Source of the DNA: Aaosphaeria pasadenensis
Lineage: Eukaryota > Ascomycota > Dothideomycetes > Pleosporales
Assembly (NCBI GenBank): GCA_022813625.1
Contig: JAKLMB010000003.1
Location: 930,001 to 994,000, forward strand
DNA length: 64,000 bases
Direction of reading: 5' to 3'
The notes under the pieces were generated by a model. That model was not told the origin of the DNA. It made no database searches and worked only from the letters and a program-made list of their open reading frames with translations. Shown piece after piece: positions 12,725 through 22,788 of the stretch. The position numbers and the translations under genes are program-made. The first letter of the stretch is position 1; each line of letters opens with the position of its first letter.

Positions 12725-13650
12725 ACCCACTCCCGTATTTCCCGCGCCTCAATTTGCCCATATCATTTTCCCTTCTCATGTGTCTTTGGCATCTCTCAAA
12801 CAACATACATGCATTAATTTCCTTTCCGTTCCATTATCCTCGACCCCATTCCACTTGGAAATCCCTCTGTTCTCTCTCCTTTTGCATTAGCGATGGCGTT
12901 CACAAAAAAGAATACATATACCGGATCATCCCCCCGTCCTACCCCTTTTCTCACTCGTCTTCCCTTTTGTCTTGTCCGTCCACTTTTCTTTTTCCTTACG
13001 AACACGTATTCCCATTGTTTTTGCTTTTCTCTTTTTGGCGACATAGTAGTAGCGGAAGCGGTGGAGGTAGCAGTGGTGGAGTGGCTTATCCACGACATCG
13101 AAGTGTCAGGTTGGAGTGGGGTTGGAAGTACACATGTGTAGTTAGTGGTCGGTGTTATAGTAGTAGTAGTTAATGTCTGAGGAAGAAAGAGAATCTTGAG
13201 AATCTCCTTGTGCTGCGTGCGTGCGTGATGTCTTCGTGTGGTCTGTATATACTGTTTGTGTGGCGGTGATTGTGGACAAAAGATACGGAGGAAGAAGAAA
13301 CAGAATGTTATTTGTATGTACAGTGAAACACGGTCTACTACGACAACCCATGATAAGTCATTCCTTCGCATCGGTGTATTGCAACCACATTTCATATGTC
13401 TACATTGTCGTCCAGGGAGATTCTTTGATTGGCTTGGACTGCACTGACCGCTTCATCGGATGGGATATCTTTGGAGAATTGGGGCCGATCGTGTGTTGCG
13501 CTCAATTGCTTTCATGACGCGAGTCCTCCAGCAAGCATGGTGTGTGTGTATATAGTGGGTTCCTCATTACATTTCCTCACGTGGTGCTCTCGATTGCTGG
13601 TTGTAAAGTTCTGAGAAGGTATCTTAATTTTCTTTTTGTATTTGAACGAT
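12725..13650. other. Convergent intergenic region between kinase and carrier
   Basis: Holds the 3' ends of two genes that point at each other. It contains a strongly pyrimidine-rich plus strand (about 12720-13030) and several short frames without protein-like composition. No gene is supported. Confidence 0.55.
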
Positions 13651-15004
13651 CTAGTTCTCGCGAATCTTGCGGAAGAAGTCCATGACGCCGGTGAAGACGA
13701 CGAGGAGGATACCACCTCCGGGACCGAGCCTGAGGACCTTGGGGAGGAAACCCTTGTAGAGAGCGGCGAAACCCTCCTCCTTCATGACCGTGCCGAGACC
13801 GGGCCAGGCCCAGTTGTACTTGGGGGTGACGCCAGCGACCTTGGGAGTGTTCTGGATGCGGGACTTGACGACGTCCATGGGGGTGTTGAGGATGGTTCCG
13901 ACGGTTCCACCGACGGCACCGCTGATGAGGTCGTTTGTGATTTGGCCCTTCTTGTCGGACGCCTTGGGAAGCAGGTTGCGGACCTGGAAGATGCAGCCAA
14001 AGTAACCGGCGTTCCAAAGGATGTGACGCCACATGGTCGACTCGAGACCCTGGTATAGGGTGAGGGGACCCTCGTTCTTAACGATCTTGAGGAAGCAGTC
14101 CACCATTCCGGTGTATCGGTGCGCTTGTGCCTTGTCCTGTAGGCGAATCTTGATGAGCTCGAAGGGGACGACAACGAAGGACTCGGTGGCTCCGGCCGTG
14201 GCACCAGTGAGGACCGAGAGCGATTGGTTCATCGTGGGCTGGTTGAATTGCTTGCGGTAGAAGGCGCCCCAGGAGTCGTTGGCGGCGAACTTGGTAGCTC
14301 TGTTGTCGTTGTCGTATGTTTTAGCTCCCAGGATTGGAATTGAGGGTGGTCCATGGAGCGTTTACTGACCTCTTGGGGGCTTCCATGAGAATGGGCGCAG
14401 AGATACCACGGTACAACCTTGAGAATCTGGAGAAGCGGGTTGTGTCAGCTCCGTCTACTCTCCGTCTTGCTGTCGTTCATGTCGCTTGGTGACATGAATC
14501 GCGCGCACGAGGAACGTACCCCTCGTTCTTGATGATCTTCCTGAAGCAATCCACCATGCCATTGTAGGCTTCCTCACCAGCGGCGCCCTTTCCAGTCTGG
14601 AGTTGTCTGTCGGAATATAGTTAAGATCTGTGGCCCGACTGTTTTTCTCGAGGGCTCTTCAGCGCTTACACTCGGGTCTTGACGACGTCCAGCGGGTACC
14701 TATGTGAGGGAACAATTGTTAGCGCAAGGTGAAATGGTTGGCATTGATTTCGGAATTGGCGCTCTTACATGATCAGAATCTTTGCGCAAACGGTATGTTA
14801 GCATTTTGGGAAGCTTTTCAGGATTGCCCTTCCAAATCTGGCGCAACTTACTTCCGAGACACCAGCCACGGCACCTGGAGATCTTTTTGTCAGCATACGA
14901 GCACGCGCACAAAAGCTTCGGAGCAGGTTCAGAGCAGTGCAATTGAGTCACGTACCGGCCGCGAACTGGTAAACGAAGGGGAGGGGCTTCTGGTCGGTAG
15001 CCAT
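13651..15004 (-). CDS. Mitochondrial 2-oxodicarboxylate carrier (Odc1/Odc2 type)
   Basis: Inner-membrane solute carrier of 301 residues; the Odc family exchanges 2-oxoadipate and 2-oxoglutarate and serves lysine metabolism. Seven exons on the minus strand: 15004..14956, 14874..14852, 14779..14769, 14699..14670, 14606..14520, 14426..14370 and 14299..13651. All joints are in phase and their introns start GTACGT, GTAAGT, GTAAGA, GTAAGC, GTACGT and GTCAGT. Exon 3 is only 11 nt. The three mitochondrial carrier signatures are all present: YPLDVVKTR, VPFELIKIR and TPMDVVKSR, each at the end of the first helix of a repeat of about 100 residues. FELIKIRLQD is typical of Odc carriers. There is no N-terminal presequence, as usual for this family. 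Substrate is inferred from family resemblance. Divergent from dna2. Confidence 0.92.
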
Positions 15005-15799
15005 TGTGACGGATGGAGCTTGAAGAGAAGAGAAGGAGAGGAGTGGAGGGTGTGGAGAGTGGAGGGAGGAAGAGAGAGAGAAGAAGTAAGTAAGTGTGGA
15101 TGGAGGAAGAAAGTGGGAGGGAGCTTGTGTTCGGCTGGCACCACCCAGCACCCACCCACCACAGAGTTACGGCACCGCACCCAATCCACGTACCAAACGC
15201 CGTACACGACCGCCGAAGACCTGGGGAAACCCTCCTTCGTCTCCTCAGTCTCCTCAGTCACACGGTCCGTGTCATTGGTTGGCTGATCCGATCGGTGGTG
15301 GGTGGGGGTCTAAGCTTGACCTGACCCTTGATTATTCTTCAATAATTATTTACTTTTTTTGGGATTTTATTCTCTCTTCTTCCGGTTCATCTTTGGTCTC
15401 TACACAACAAGTATCTATGTATGTAGCTGTTTATCTGGAGTCCGGCAGAATGGAAGACGGACCCTACACACAGTACCTCTTTCCAACCTGCAAGGAATCC
15501 AGATCCCGACTATTCGCGATCAGCCGAGGAAATTCGAACCAATTCGGGCAGAAAGTCACAAAAGCCACGAAGGTCTTGATTTCATGTGTGCTTGGTTCCA
15601 TACTCTGTGCATTATGAACTTTGCACGGAGTAAGTTGATCGATTAAAAGAAAAGGGAAGAGTAAGAAGAAAAGGAATCTGCTTATCTCAAGTTGTGGTAG
15701 GTAATTCCGATGTATAAAAGTCGACATTTTCGGCAACGGGACGGGATTGGTCCAACGCCGACGTCGGAGCAAGGGAGGCAGGAACAAGCGACCTATAGG

Positions 15800-15821
15800 C
15801 ACGTGATCTATGGCACGTGAT
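15800..15821 (+). promoter_or_regulatory. Paired CACGTGAT boxes (Cbf1/bHLH-type)
   Basis: Two identical octamers CACGTGAT at 15800-15807 and 15814-15821, 14 bases apart, in the same orientation. This is the E-box core bound by bHLH factors such as Cbf1 (RTCACGTG in reverse). They lie 220-240 bases upstream of the dna2 start. Binding is an inference. Confidence 0.45.
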
Positions 15822-15867
15822 GAAATGTAACCGCGCGCTTCAGTTAATCGATTGGATCACGTCGACG

Positions 15868-15873
15868 ACGCGT
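15868..15873 (+). promoter_or_regulatory. MluI cell-cycle box (ACGCGT)
   Basis: ACGCGT, the MBF-binding core found upstream of many yeast DNA replication genes, occurs 168 bases upstream of the dna2 start codon. A further GACGCGG lies near 15986. Position ahead of a replication gene makes the site credible but it was not tested. Confidence 0.45.
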
Positions 15874-16040
15874 CTTCCTGGTGTAGCAACTGTTGGTTAC
15901 TGTTGGCCATTATCATCACCAACACTCCTCACTCTACATTCAGCTCTCACCACAAGCCTACCATTCAAACCTCCACTCCCACTTTCGACGCGGCACGACT
16001 CGATATATAGATATAGACATACGAACAACAATGCATCCTT

Positions 16041-19000
16041 ATGCCCAATTCAACGCGCCAAAAGTCCTTTTTTGATCAAGATCCGAATAAAAAGGTGTGC
16101 ATTCCGCTATATGTATATTTATCTATACACATACATACATACATACATCATATCACTTTTCAATCCTAGCGACCTATTCTTTAACTATCCTACTAATGTG
16201 TTCCCCCTTCTAGCCCTTCCGAGGTCAATGGAATCGTTCACGCAATGCCGCCGGCCCTCCCTTGAACAACAACAACAGCTACGACCCCGCCCCTCCCCCG
16301 CGACAGGTCGTGTCTGGTCCACCCATAATGCCCTCATCGCAAACGCGCAGGAAAATCAAAGGCTTTGCATTTAGTCACGGCGCGCCGTCTTCGCAGGAAC
16401 TCAGGAAAAGGGAAGCGGAAAGGGCTAGACGGAAAGCGGAGGAGCAGACTGGGCAATCTGACCACCAGCCGCAAAACACAACCACCACGCATATGAACAT
16501 AGCGCTTGTCGCGAGCCAGGATAAGGAGAACATGTCGATACCTTCGAAAGCGAAAGAAACGCCCAAGTCTGCCCGGATGGTCCAGATTGCAGAGAGCAAA
16601 ACCTCGATAACCCCGAGACTCGAAAAATCCAACACTTGTCCCTTCCCTTCAACGCCAGCAACTCGATTACCTTTAGCAGACTTGATAGGAAATGCAGACG
16701 ATACAAACAGACGCCTCCCAAAACCGGTCCAATCTCCGGACGAACAACTGTGCTGGCGGGGTTCGCAGCCTGTCAACACCCCCCAACCGCGAAGGAAACG
16801 GAAGCGCGCTAGAAGCTCGTCACCCGTCGGTGGTTCGCAGGACGAGGTTCAATTCCCGGCCATTACTGCAGACTTGGATACACCGCAGGCGGACCCTGCA
16901 GCAGAGCTGTGGAATCGCTACACAAGTACCAAGGGAACCCCCTCAACGAAGAAGGGAGTGGCGTTTGCGCACCTACTGAATGATCCTTCGCCACGGTCAT
17001 CCGCGGATGCCGGCAGTGTCAGTGGGCTTCGAAGATGGACAAGTTGCGGTGCAGAATTTCCAACATCCGCCACGAAACGAAGACAACCACCAGGGGCATT
17101 CCGCGCAAAGAAGGATGATGGCGAAGATGTCTTCAGTGCTCCAAGTTCAGATGGGGTTTTCAAACCACCACCAAAGAAGTCAAGACTGGCCGGCATGCTG
17201 GAGGAAATGTCTCAATCTGTCGCAAGGCCATCGCCAAGGATCGCAACATCTGACATTCCTTCGAGCTCTTCACCTTTACCAGATAATATCGATCGCCGCG
17301 CCCATCCGTCTTCTCCACTTCAATGCCACGCCCAAGACGATTGCGTAGCCTCGGAGACGCTAAGAGTACACGAGGAGCCACCAAAACAGGAGGAAGTCAT
17401 CGCAAATCCTGAGCAGTCCTTCTCTGCTTCGTCAGACGATTTTGGTGATGACGATTTTGACGCCGAAATGGTTGAAGCTTTGGATATATCACAGAGGGTA
17501 GAAGAAAGCGCGCACCATGATCTTCCTTCTCCATCACGCCAACAAGGACAACTACCACCCAGAATCCCTCAACCAAACCTCCCTGCACCAGCATCGGAAA
17601 TCAGTGATGATGAGTTCGGACTTGATGACGATGATCTTTGCGCTGCGGATTTCGAACAGGTGGCTTCCTTGTATGATGCCAGGCCTGTATTAGCTACGCA
17701 AGACGCTGAGCATGCGGTTGAAGTAGCGTCGCGTGGGCAGGAGAATACTGGTCCAGCCGAGGTCATTGTGCTTGATGGTGGCGATGATGAGGACTTTGGC
17801 GACGATGACATCGATGCGGACGATTTTGAAGAGGCGGTGCAGATCGCAACCCAGTCAGCCGCAAATAATGTATGTAATCCTCGAATATTACCGTTTTCAT
17901 GAATACTGAAGCCAAAAGAGCCAGCATGACGCCAGAGCCATTCAGCGCTACAAAATTACCCGTGTCGATGAAGGTTCATACATAAACGAGCATGGTTATC
18001 AGATGCCCGAAAAGGTAAGCACAGTCCGTATGCCGTTGTCATGTTAAATACTTACGGGATCAGCTTGTCCTTGTCGAAGAAGAGAAGACTAAGCTCTTTA
18101 AACTGATCAACCTCCGCCAATCGTGGTATCACACGCCCTGCACAAAGGGATCGTATGTCCACATTATAGGCACTTTCTCTTCGACAGGTCAATGTCTCAT
18201 TGATGACCATCAGAACATGCTCATTCTTCATCCGGATCACCTCATATCTGCCACGGTGGTTGCTGACTCCTTCACTTGCCTGCGACGCGCCGTACTCCAG
18301 GACCGCATCAAGGCGACAAGCAGAGCAAACGAGCCAATGCTTTATGGAACTCTGCTTCACGAACTCTTCCAAGAAGCGTTGAAGGTGAACCGTTGGGACA
18401 CCCCGTTTCTCCTCGAAACCATCGACGGACTACTCCCTTCTAAGTTCGAGACCATCCTGGAGACCAATCTGACCTGCGAGCATATCAAAGAGCACATGAG
18501 TAGCAAATTGCCGGAGCTGCAGGCTTGGGCTGAAGTCTTCATTCGTGTGCAACCCAGAGTAAGTAAAAGATGTGTCCCACGCAACACGGAAATCAAACTA
18601 ACCGCCATGAAGCCCGATGCTGTCGTACGCCAGCGAAATGGTCGACAAGCCGTCATGTCCATTAACAAGTTGCTCGATGTTGAAGAGCATGTCTGGTCGC
18701 CGATGTATGGTCTGAAAGGTAACATAGATGCGACAGTCCAGGTCACCATGCAGGACGAGGAGGGCGAGCGCACACTCATGGTGCCCTTCGAAGTAAAAAC
18801 CGGCAAGAACTCATCGAATCCCAATCATGTTGCACAAACAGCTTTGTATAACCTGTTGCTATCCAATCGCTATGGTATGTATTCGTTTCCGCGCATAACG
18901 CAGAGAACAATAACTGACCAAATCAGATGTGGAAGTCGCGTATGGCATATTGTATTACCTCGAGACGTCTGACATCAGTCGCATTGCCACCATGCGAAAC

Positions 19001-21610
19001 GAAATCATACATATGATTATTAAACGTAACGAGCTAGCATGTTACGTTCGCGATCGCATAGAACTACCTCCTATGCTTAAGGAGGATTTCAAATGTGGCA
19101 AATGCTACGCGCAAGAATCATGTTTCTTGTACAACAAATTAGTCGAAGACGGAGATGGCGAACTTCTCAACAAGAAGGCAAAAGAAAGATACGACGAGCT
19201 GGTTGCGCCTCTTAAGCCATCAGATGCAGAGTTCATGCGAAAGTGGGATACACTCCTCACCAAAGAAGAATCCGATATGATGAAGTTCAGGAGAGAGCTA
19301 TGGACCATGCTCAGCGAAGAAAGAGAAAAGCTCGGTCGTTGCTTCTCAAATGTCATCCTCGAACCCGGCTCTGGGCACGAAGAGAAAAATGGACAGAAGA
19401 TCAATCGGTACCGGTACACCTTTGTCAAACAGATGCCGAAACCTGGATTTTCTTTTACAGAGTCACAGCTCATCATCGGAGAGCCTGTTGTCGTATCGGA
19501 CGAGAAGGGCCACTTCGCGCTTGCCAATGGTTATGTCACCAACGTATCGAAGCGACGCATCACAGTTGCAGTCGATAGGCGCCTCCATAATGCTCGAACG
19601 AAACTACCTGGCTTCAATTCTCAGACAAATCAAACCTTTGCGGGAATAATGGAGGTCTCCAAGGAAGGCGAATCTAATGCGGCTCTGGTAGACGACGACG
19701 AGCCCATACTATATCGCTTAGATAAGGATGAGTTCAGCAATGGCATGGCTGCTGCTCGTAACAACTTGATTCAGATCATGGATAATGGCGTCTTCCGAGC
19801 GCGCGATCTCCGCTCCTTGATCATTGACGGTCGAGCCCCTGAGTTCAGGCCTGCATCAACAGTATCACTTCCATCTTTCCCGTCAGGATCCACAGTGAAC
19901 GATGATCAAAAAGCCGCGATCACGAAGGTTATGTCTGCCAAAGAGTACGCGCTTGTGTTGGGTATGCCTGGCACAGGCAAGACTACCACTATTGCTCACA
20001 TCATACGATCACTAGTGGCCAAAGGCAAGAGTGTTCTTTTGACATCTTACACCCACACAGCGGTAGACAACATTCTACTAAAGATCCGCGACGATGAGAT
20101 CGGTATCCTCCGTTTAGGGTCGGCTGCAAAAGTGCACCCCGAGGTACGCCAATTCGCTACATTGGCTGCCGAGCCCAAGGAGAGCCTGGAAGAACTCGAA
20201 AAGTCTTGGATGGAGCCCCCGGTTGTCGCCACGACTTGTCTGACCATCGGTCATCCGCTATTCAATCGCCGTGTTTTCGACTACTGCATTGTGGATGAAG
20301 CCTCACAGATCACTCTGCCAGTATGCCTAGGCCCAATCCGCATGGCAAGGACATTCATCCTCGTTGGAGACCATCACCAACTGCCCCCACTAGTCCAGAA
20401 CAAGGAGGCAAGCGAAGGTGGTCTCGACATATCGTTGTTCAAGAAGCTATGTGAAGCCCGGCCAGAAGCTGTTGTTAATCTCGAGCACCAGTATCGCATG
20501 TGTGCTGATATCATGCTTCTCTCGAATACCTTCATCTACAACGGTCTTCTCAAGTGTGGTACACCAGCCGTCGCTTCACGTCAACTCGAACTTCCTAACC
20601 CTACTGGACTTGCCGCCCATCATAACAAACTTCTCCCATCCCGCAAAACCCCCACAGAACCTACTTGTGCTGGCCTCGAATCCCCAACGTGCTGGCTCCG
20701 TCATGCACTTAACCCTGGCCAACCAGTCGTGTTCATAAACACCGATCCAATCTCCGGTTTCCTCGAATCACAATCGGGAAGTCGCATCAACAATACCCTC
20801 GAAGCCCGCCTCGTAACTCATCTCACCGTCGCTCTCCTATCCATGGGCATCTCAGCGACCGAGATTGGCGTCATAGCCTTCTATCGCTCCCAACTCGCGC
20901 TTCTCCGCCAGTCCCTCTCCGCCGCGCACACATACACACAAAGCAGCGAACTCGCCGCTCCGGCAGTCGGCTCCGGCGCCGCGGGGGTCGAACTCCACAC
21001 CGCCGACAAGTTCCAAGGACGCGACAAAGAAGTCGTCATCGTATCCTGCGTGCGATCCAACGAGAACGGCGTGGTGGGCGACCTGCTAAAGGACAGCAGG
21101 AGAGTCAACGTTGCGCTCACGCGTGCACGCTCAAAGCTCGTCATCCTCGGCAGCGAGAAGACGCTTTCGAGCAACGAGTTGCTCAAGGACTTGGTCAACC
21201 TCTGCCGCGACAAGAACTGGACGCTGGATCTCACCCAGGACATGGTGGACGGACATGTCTTCGATGAGGGCATCACGCAGACTGCTGGCGGCATCTTCAC
21301 CAGCAAGTCATCTTACGCCACTGCCGCCGCAACACCGCAACGAAAACGCACACGTACATCACCCACCCCGAGCTCAACGAAACAGAAGGACAAATACGAC
21401 ACCCCCACCAACAGCCACAGCGATAAGAGACCCGCGCTGGGAGACGTCACGACGGGAAGTAAACCCAACATTAGTCCAAACGGCACCACCACCATGAAAC
21501 CCGCCGGTTCCACTCGAACCAAAGCCCCAGCCAAAGTGTGCCGTGCAGGCAAGAGAGGCGTGCTGGACAGTCGACCCATCCTCAGAGACGTGTTCAACGG
21601 CGCTATGTGA
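16041..21610 (+). CDS. dna2: DNA replication ATP-dependent helicase/nuclease Dna2
   Basis: Nuclear helicase-nuclease of 1748 residues that removes long flaps in Okazaki-fragment maturation and resects DNA ends. Exons: 16041..16094, 16214..17869, 17919..18014, 18064..18558, 18613..18874, 18927..21610. Exon 1 (MPNSTRQKSFFDQDPNKK) was found by splicing in phase to exon 2. The intron 18559..18612 is 54 nt and has no in-frame stop, so it can be mistaken for coding; removing it restores the conserved order. The nuclease has HELF (near 697), the Asp of NIDAT (near 805) and FEVKTG (near 825). Iron-sulfur cysteines are TCLRR and FKCGKC-x5-C near 909. The SF1 helicase has GMPGTGKTTT (near 1200), VDEASQI (near 1311), GDHHQLPP, QYRM, KFQGRDKE and ALTRAR. 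The N-terminal region is disordered with three acidic repeats. The C-terminal 120 residues are basic and Ser/Thr-rich. Confidence 0.95.
16130..16148 (+). repeat. CATA microsatellite in dna2 intron 1
   Basis: The tetranucleotide CATA is repeated about 4.75 times within the 119-nt first intron of dna2 (16095..16213). Confidence 0.8.
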
Positions 21611-22083
21611 CCATCTCCATACCACCCCCACCTTCCCAACTAGTTCCTACATCATCATCTATCGTCTTTTTTTTGAATACACAAAACGCACACACACGCG
21701 CCCTGGGTGAGGCGTTCTCTCTTTAGCATAGCGTGCGCGTTTTTTTATGAGTCTTGCTCGGTGTCTTTTCTTCCTTTTGGAATAGGAACTCGGGCTCGTG
21801 GAATGATATGAGTACTCGGTGGCAATGGTATGGAAGACAAAGGGAAAAGAGGGGAGATGATAGCATATGTAGTGTAAAAATCAAGAGTTCGTTCGATGTT
21901 CATTTAGTGAGCTCATTGTATGTGATGTGTGCTGTGCTGAGATGACATGACATGGGACGAGATAAGATGATGCAATGTCATCTGAGGTGAAATGCCCCAA
22001 GAAAGACAGCTATACTGCGTGTGAGATGGGTTATGGATGTCGGACTGGTGATGATGCGAATCTGAGTGGTTTTGTAGCTCTTC

Positions 22084-22539
22084 TTACTGGAAAGCATGCA
22101 AAGTATTCCTCGATAGTAGACCTAGGGTTATTTTTAGATTGTGTTCGACTCTCCGAAGCCAGTGCCACGCTTGTGTAGAAGATGACTCCTCTGGTGGTTC
22201 CTCTCCCAAGATTGTCAGGGAACGCAAATAGCGCAAATGGGCGAAAGCTCCATCACCTAAACACCTGGTGAAATTAAGGATTTCATCATCATTTTGAGTG
22301 TCAAGAGTGATTTGGCGGTTAAGATGGTGAACTGCAACGCTGTACCAATGTCTCGATGTCAAGCAAAGCGCCATCCGGAGTGAAGTGAAGTGGAATTGAA
22401 GGTAGAGATGAAAGCTATCGATCTGAAATGAAGTGGAGTTGAATGGAAGGTGGATGAAAGCTACCGTTTTAGGACGATGTGAAGTTGAAGGGAAGGTGGT
22501 TGGAACCCAACCAGGAAAGACTGCGGTTCTGGCAAGCAA
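22084..22539 (-). pseudogene. Possible F-box-like protein relic or short gene
   Basis: An open frame of 151 codons. From about residue 54 it reads SLRMALCLTSRHWYSVAVHH, then a long helical part with LRSLTILGEE and ends SRNTLHAF. The LTSRxWYxVAV...L pattern followed by LRxLTI resembles the end of an F-box and the start of the following repeats in fungal F-box proteins, but the usual leading F-box core (LPxEI) is missing. The first 50 residues coincide with an imperfect DNA repeat. After the stop the similarity seems to end, although a GTAAGA donor overlaps it (22087 downward), so a spliced gene cannot be excluded. A decayed copy is the simplest reading; confidence is low. Confidence 0.3.
22387..22505. 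repeat. Imperfect tandem repeat, units of about 43-51 bp
   Basis: Units beginning GAAGTGGAATTGAA (22387), GAAGTGGAGTTGAA (22430) and GAAGTTGAAGGGAA (22481) share GAAGGT..GATGAAAGCTA-like continuations. The first two units match best; the third is partial. Confidence 0.6.
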
Positions 22540-22788
22540 GCGCCCGACTCAAAATGGTAATGTGCAACTGATATGAACTCACGAATGTTTCGGGTCTACT
22601 TCGTTGAATCTAATGACATTTTGACGCACTGGTCTGAATTTTCAATACATACCACTCGGCATGTTTCTTGAGCAGGCAGATCCGAGTACAAAAGTGGGGG
22701 ATATCTACAGTGAAAGCGGAAAATAATTATACCTGTTGGGATGCATATCAAAGTGCTACACCCAATGCTCGTAACGCCTGTGATACAT

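Larger units (their letters stand above)
15005..16040. promoter_or_regulatory. Divergent region between mitochondrial carrier and dna2
   Basis: One kilobase between two start codons on opposite strands. The carrier side (15005-15300) is a minus-strand pyrimidine-rich leader. The dna2 side holds the paired CACGTGAT boxes and an ACGCGT box listed separately. No gene is supported in it. Confidence 0.55.
21611..22788. other. Convergent intergenic region between dna2 and mak21
   Basis: Holds the 3' ends of two convergent genes. In its middle is a minus-strand frame that looks like part of an F-box protein and an imperfect repeat, both listed separately. The rest (21611-22080, 22540-22788) shows nothing I can name. 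Confidence 0.5.

Noticed and set aside
12607..13173. Plus-strand frame of 188 codons after the kinase
   Set aside because: Overlaps the kinase C-terminus in another frame and runs through pyrimidine-rich 3' sequence (Ser/Phe/Leu bias); not protein-like.
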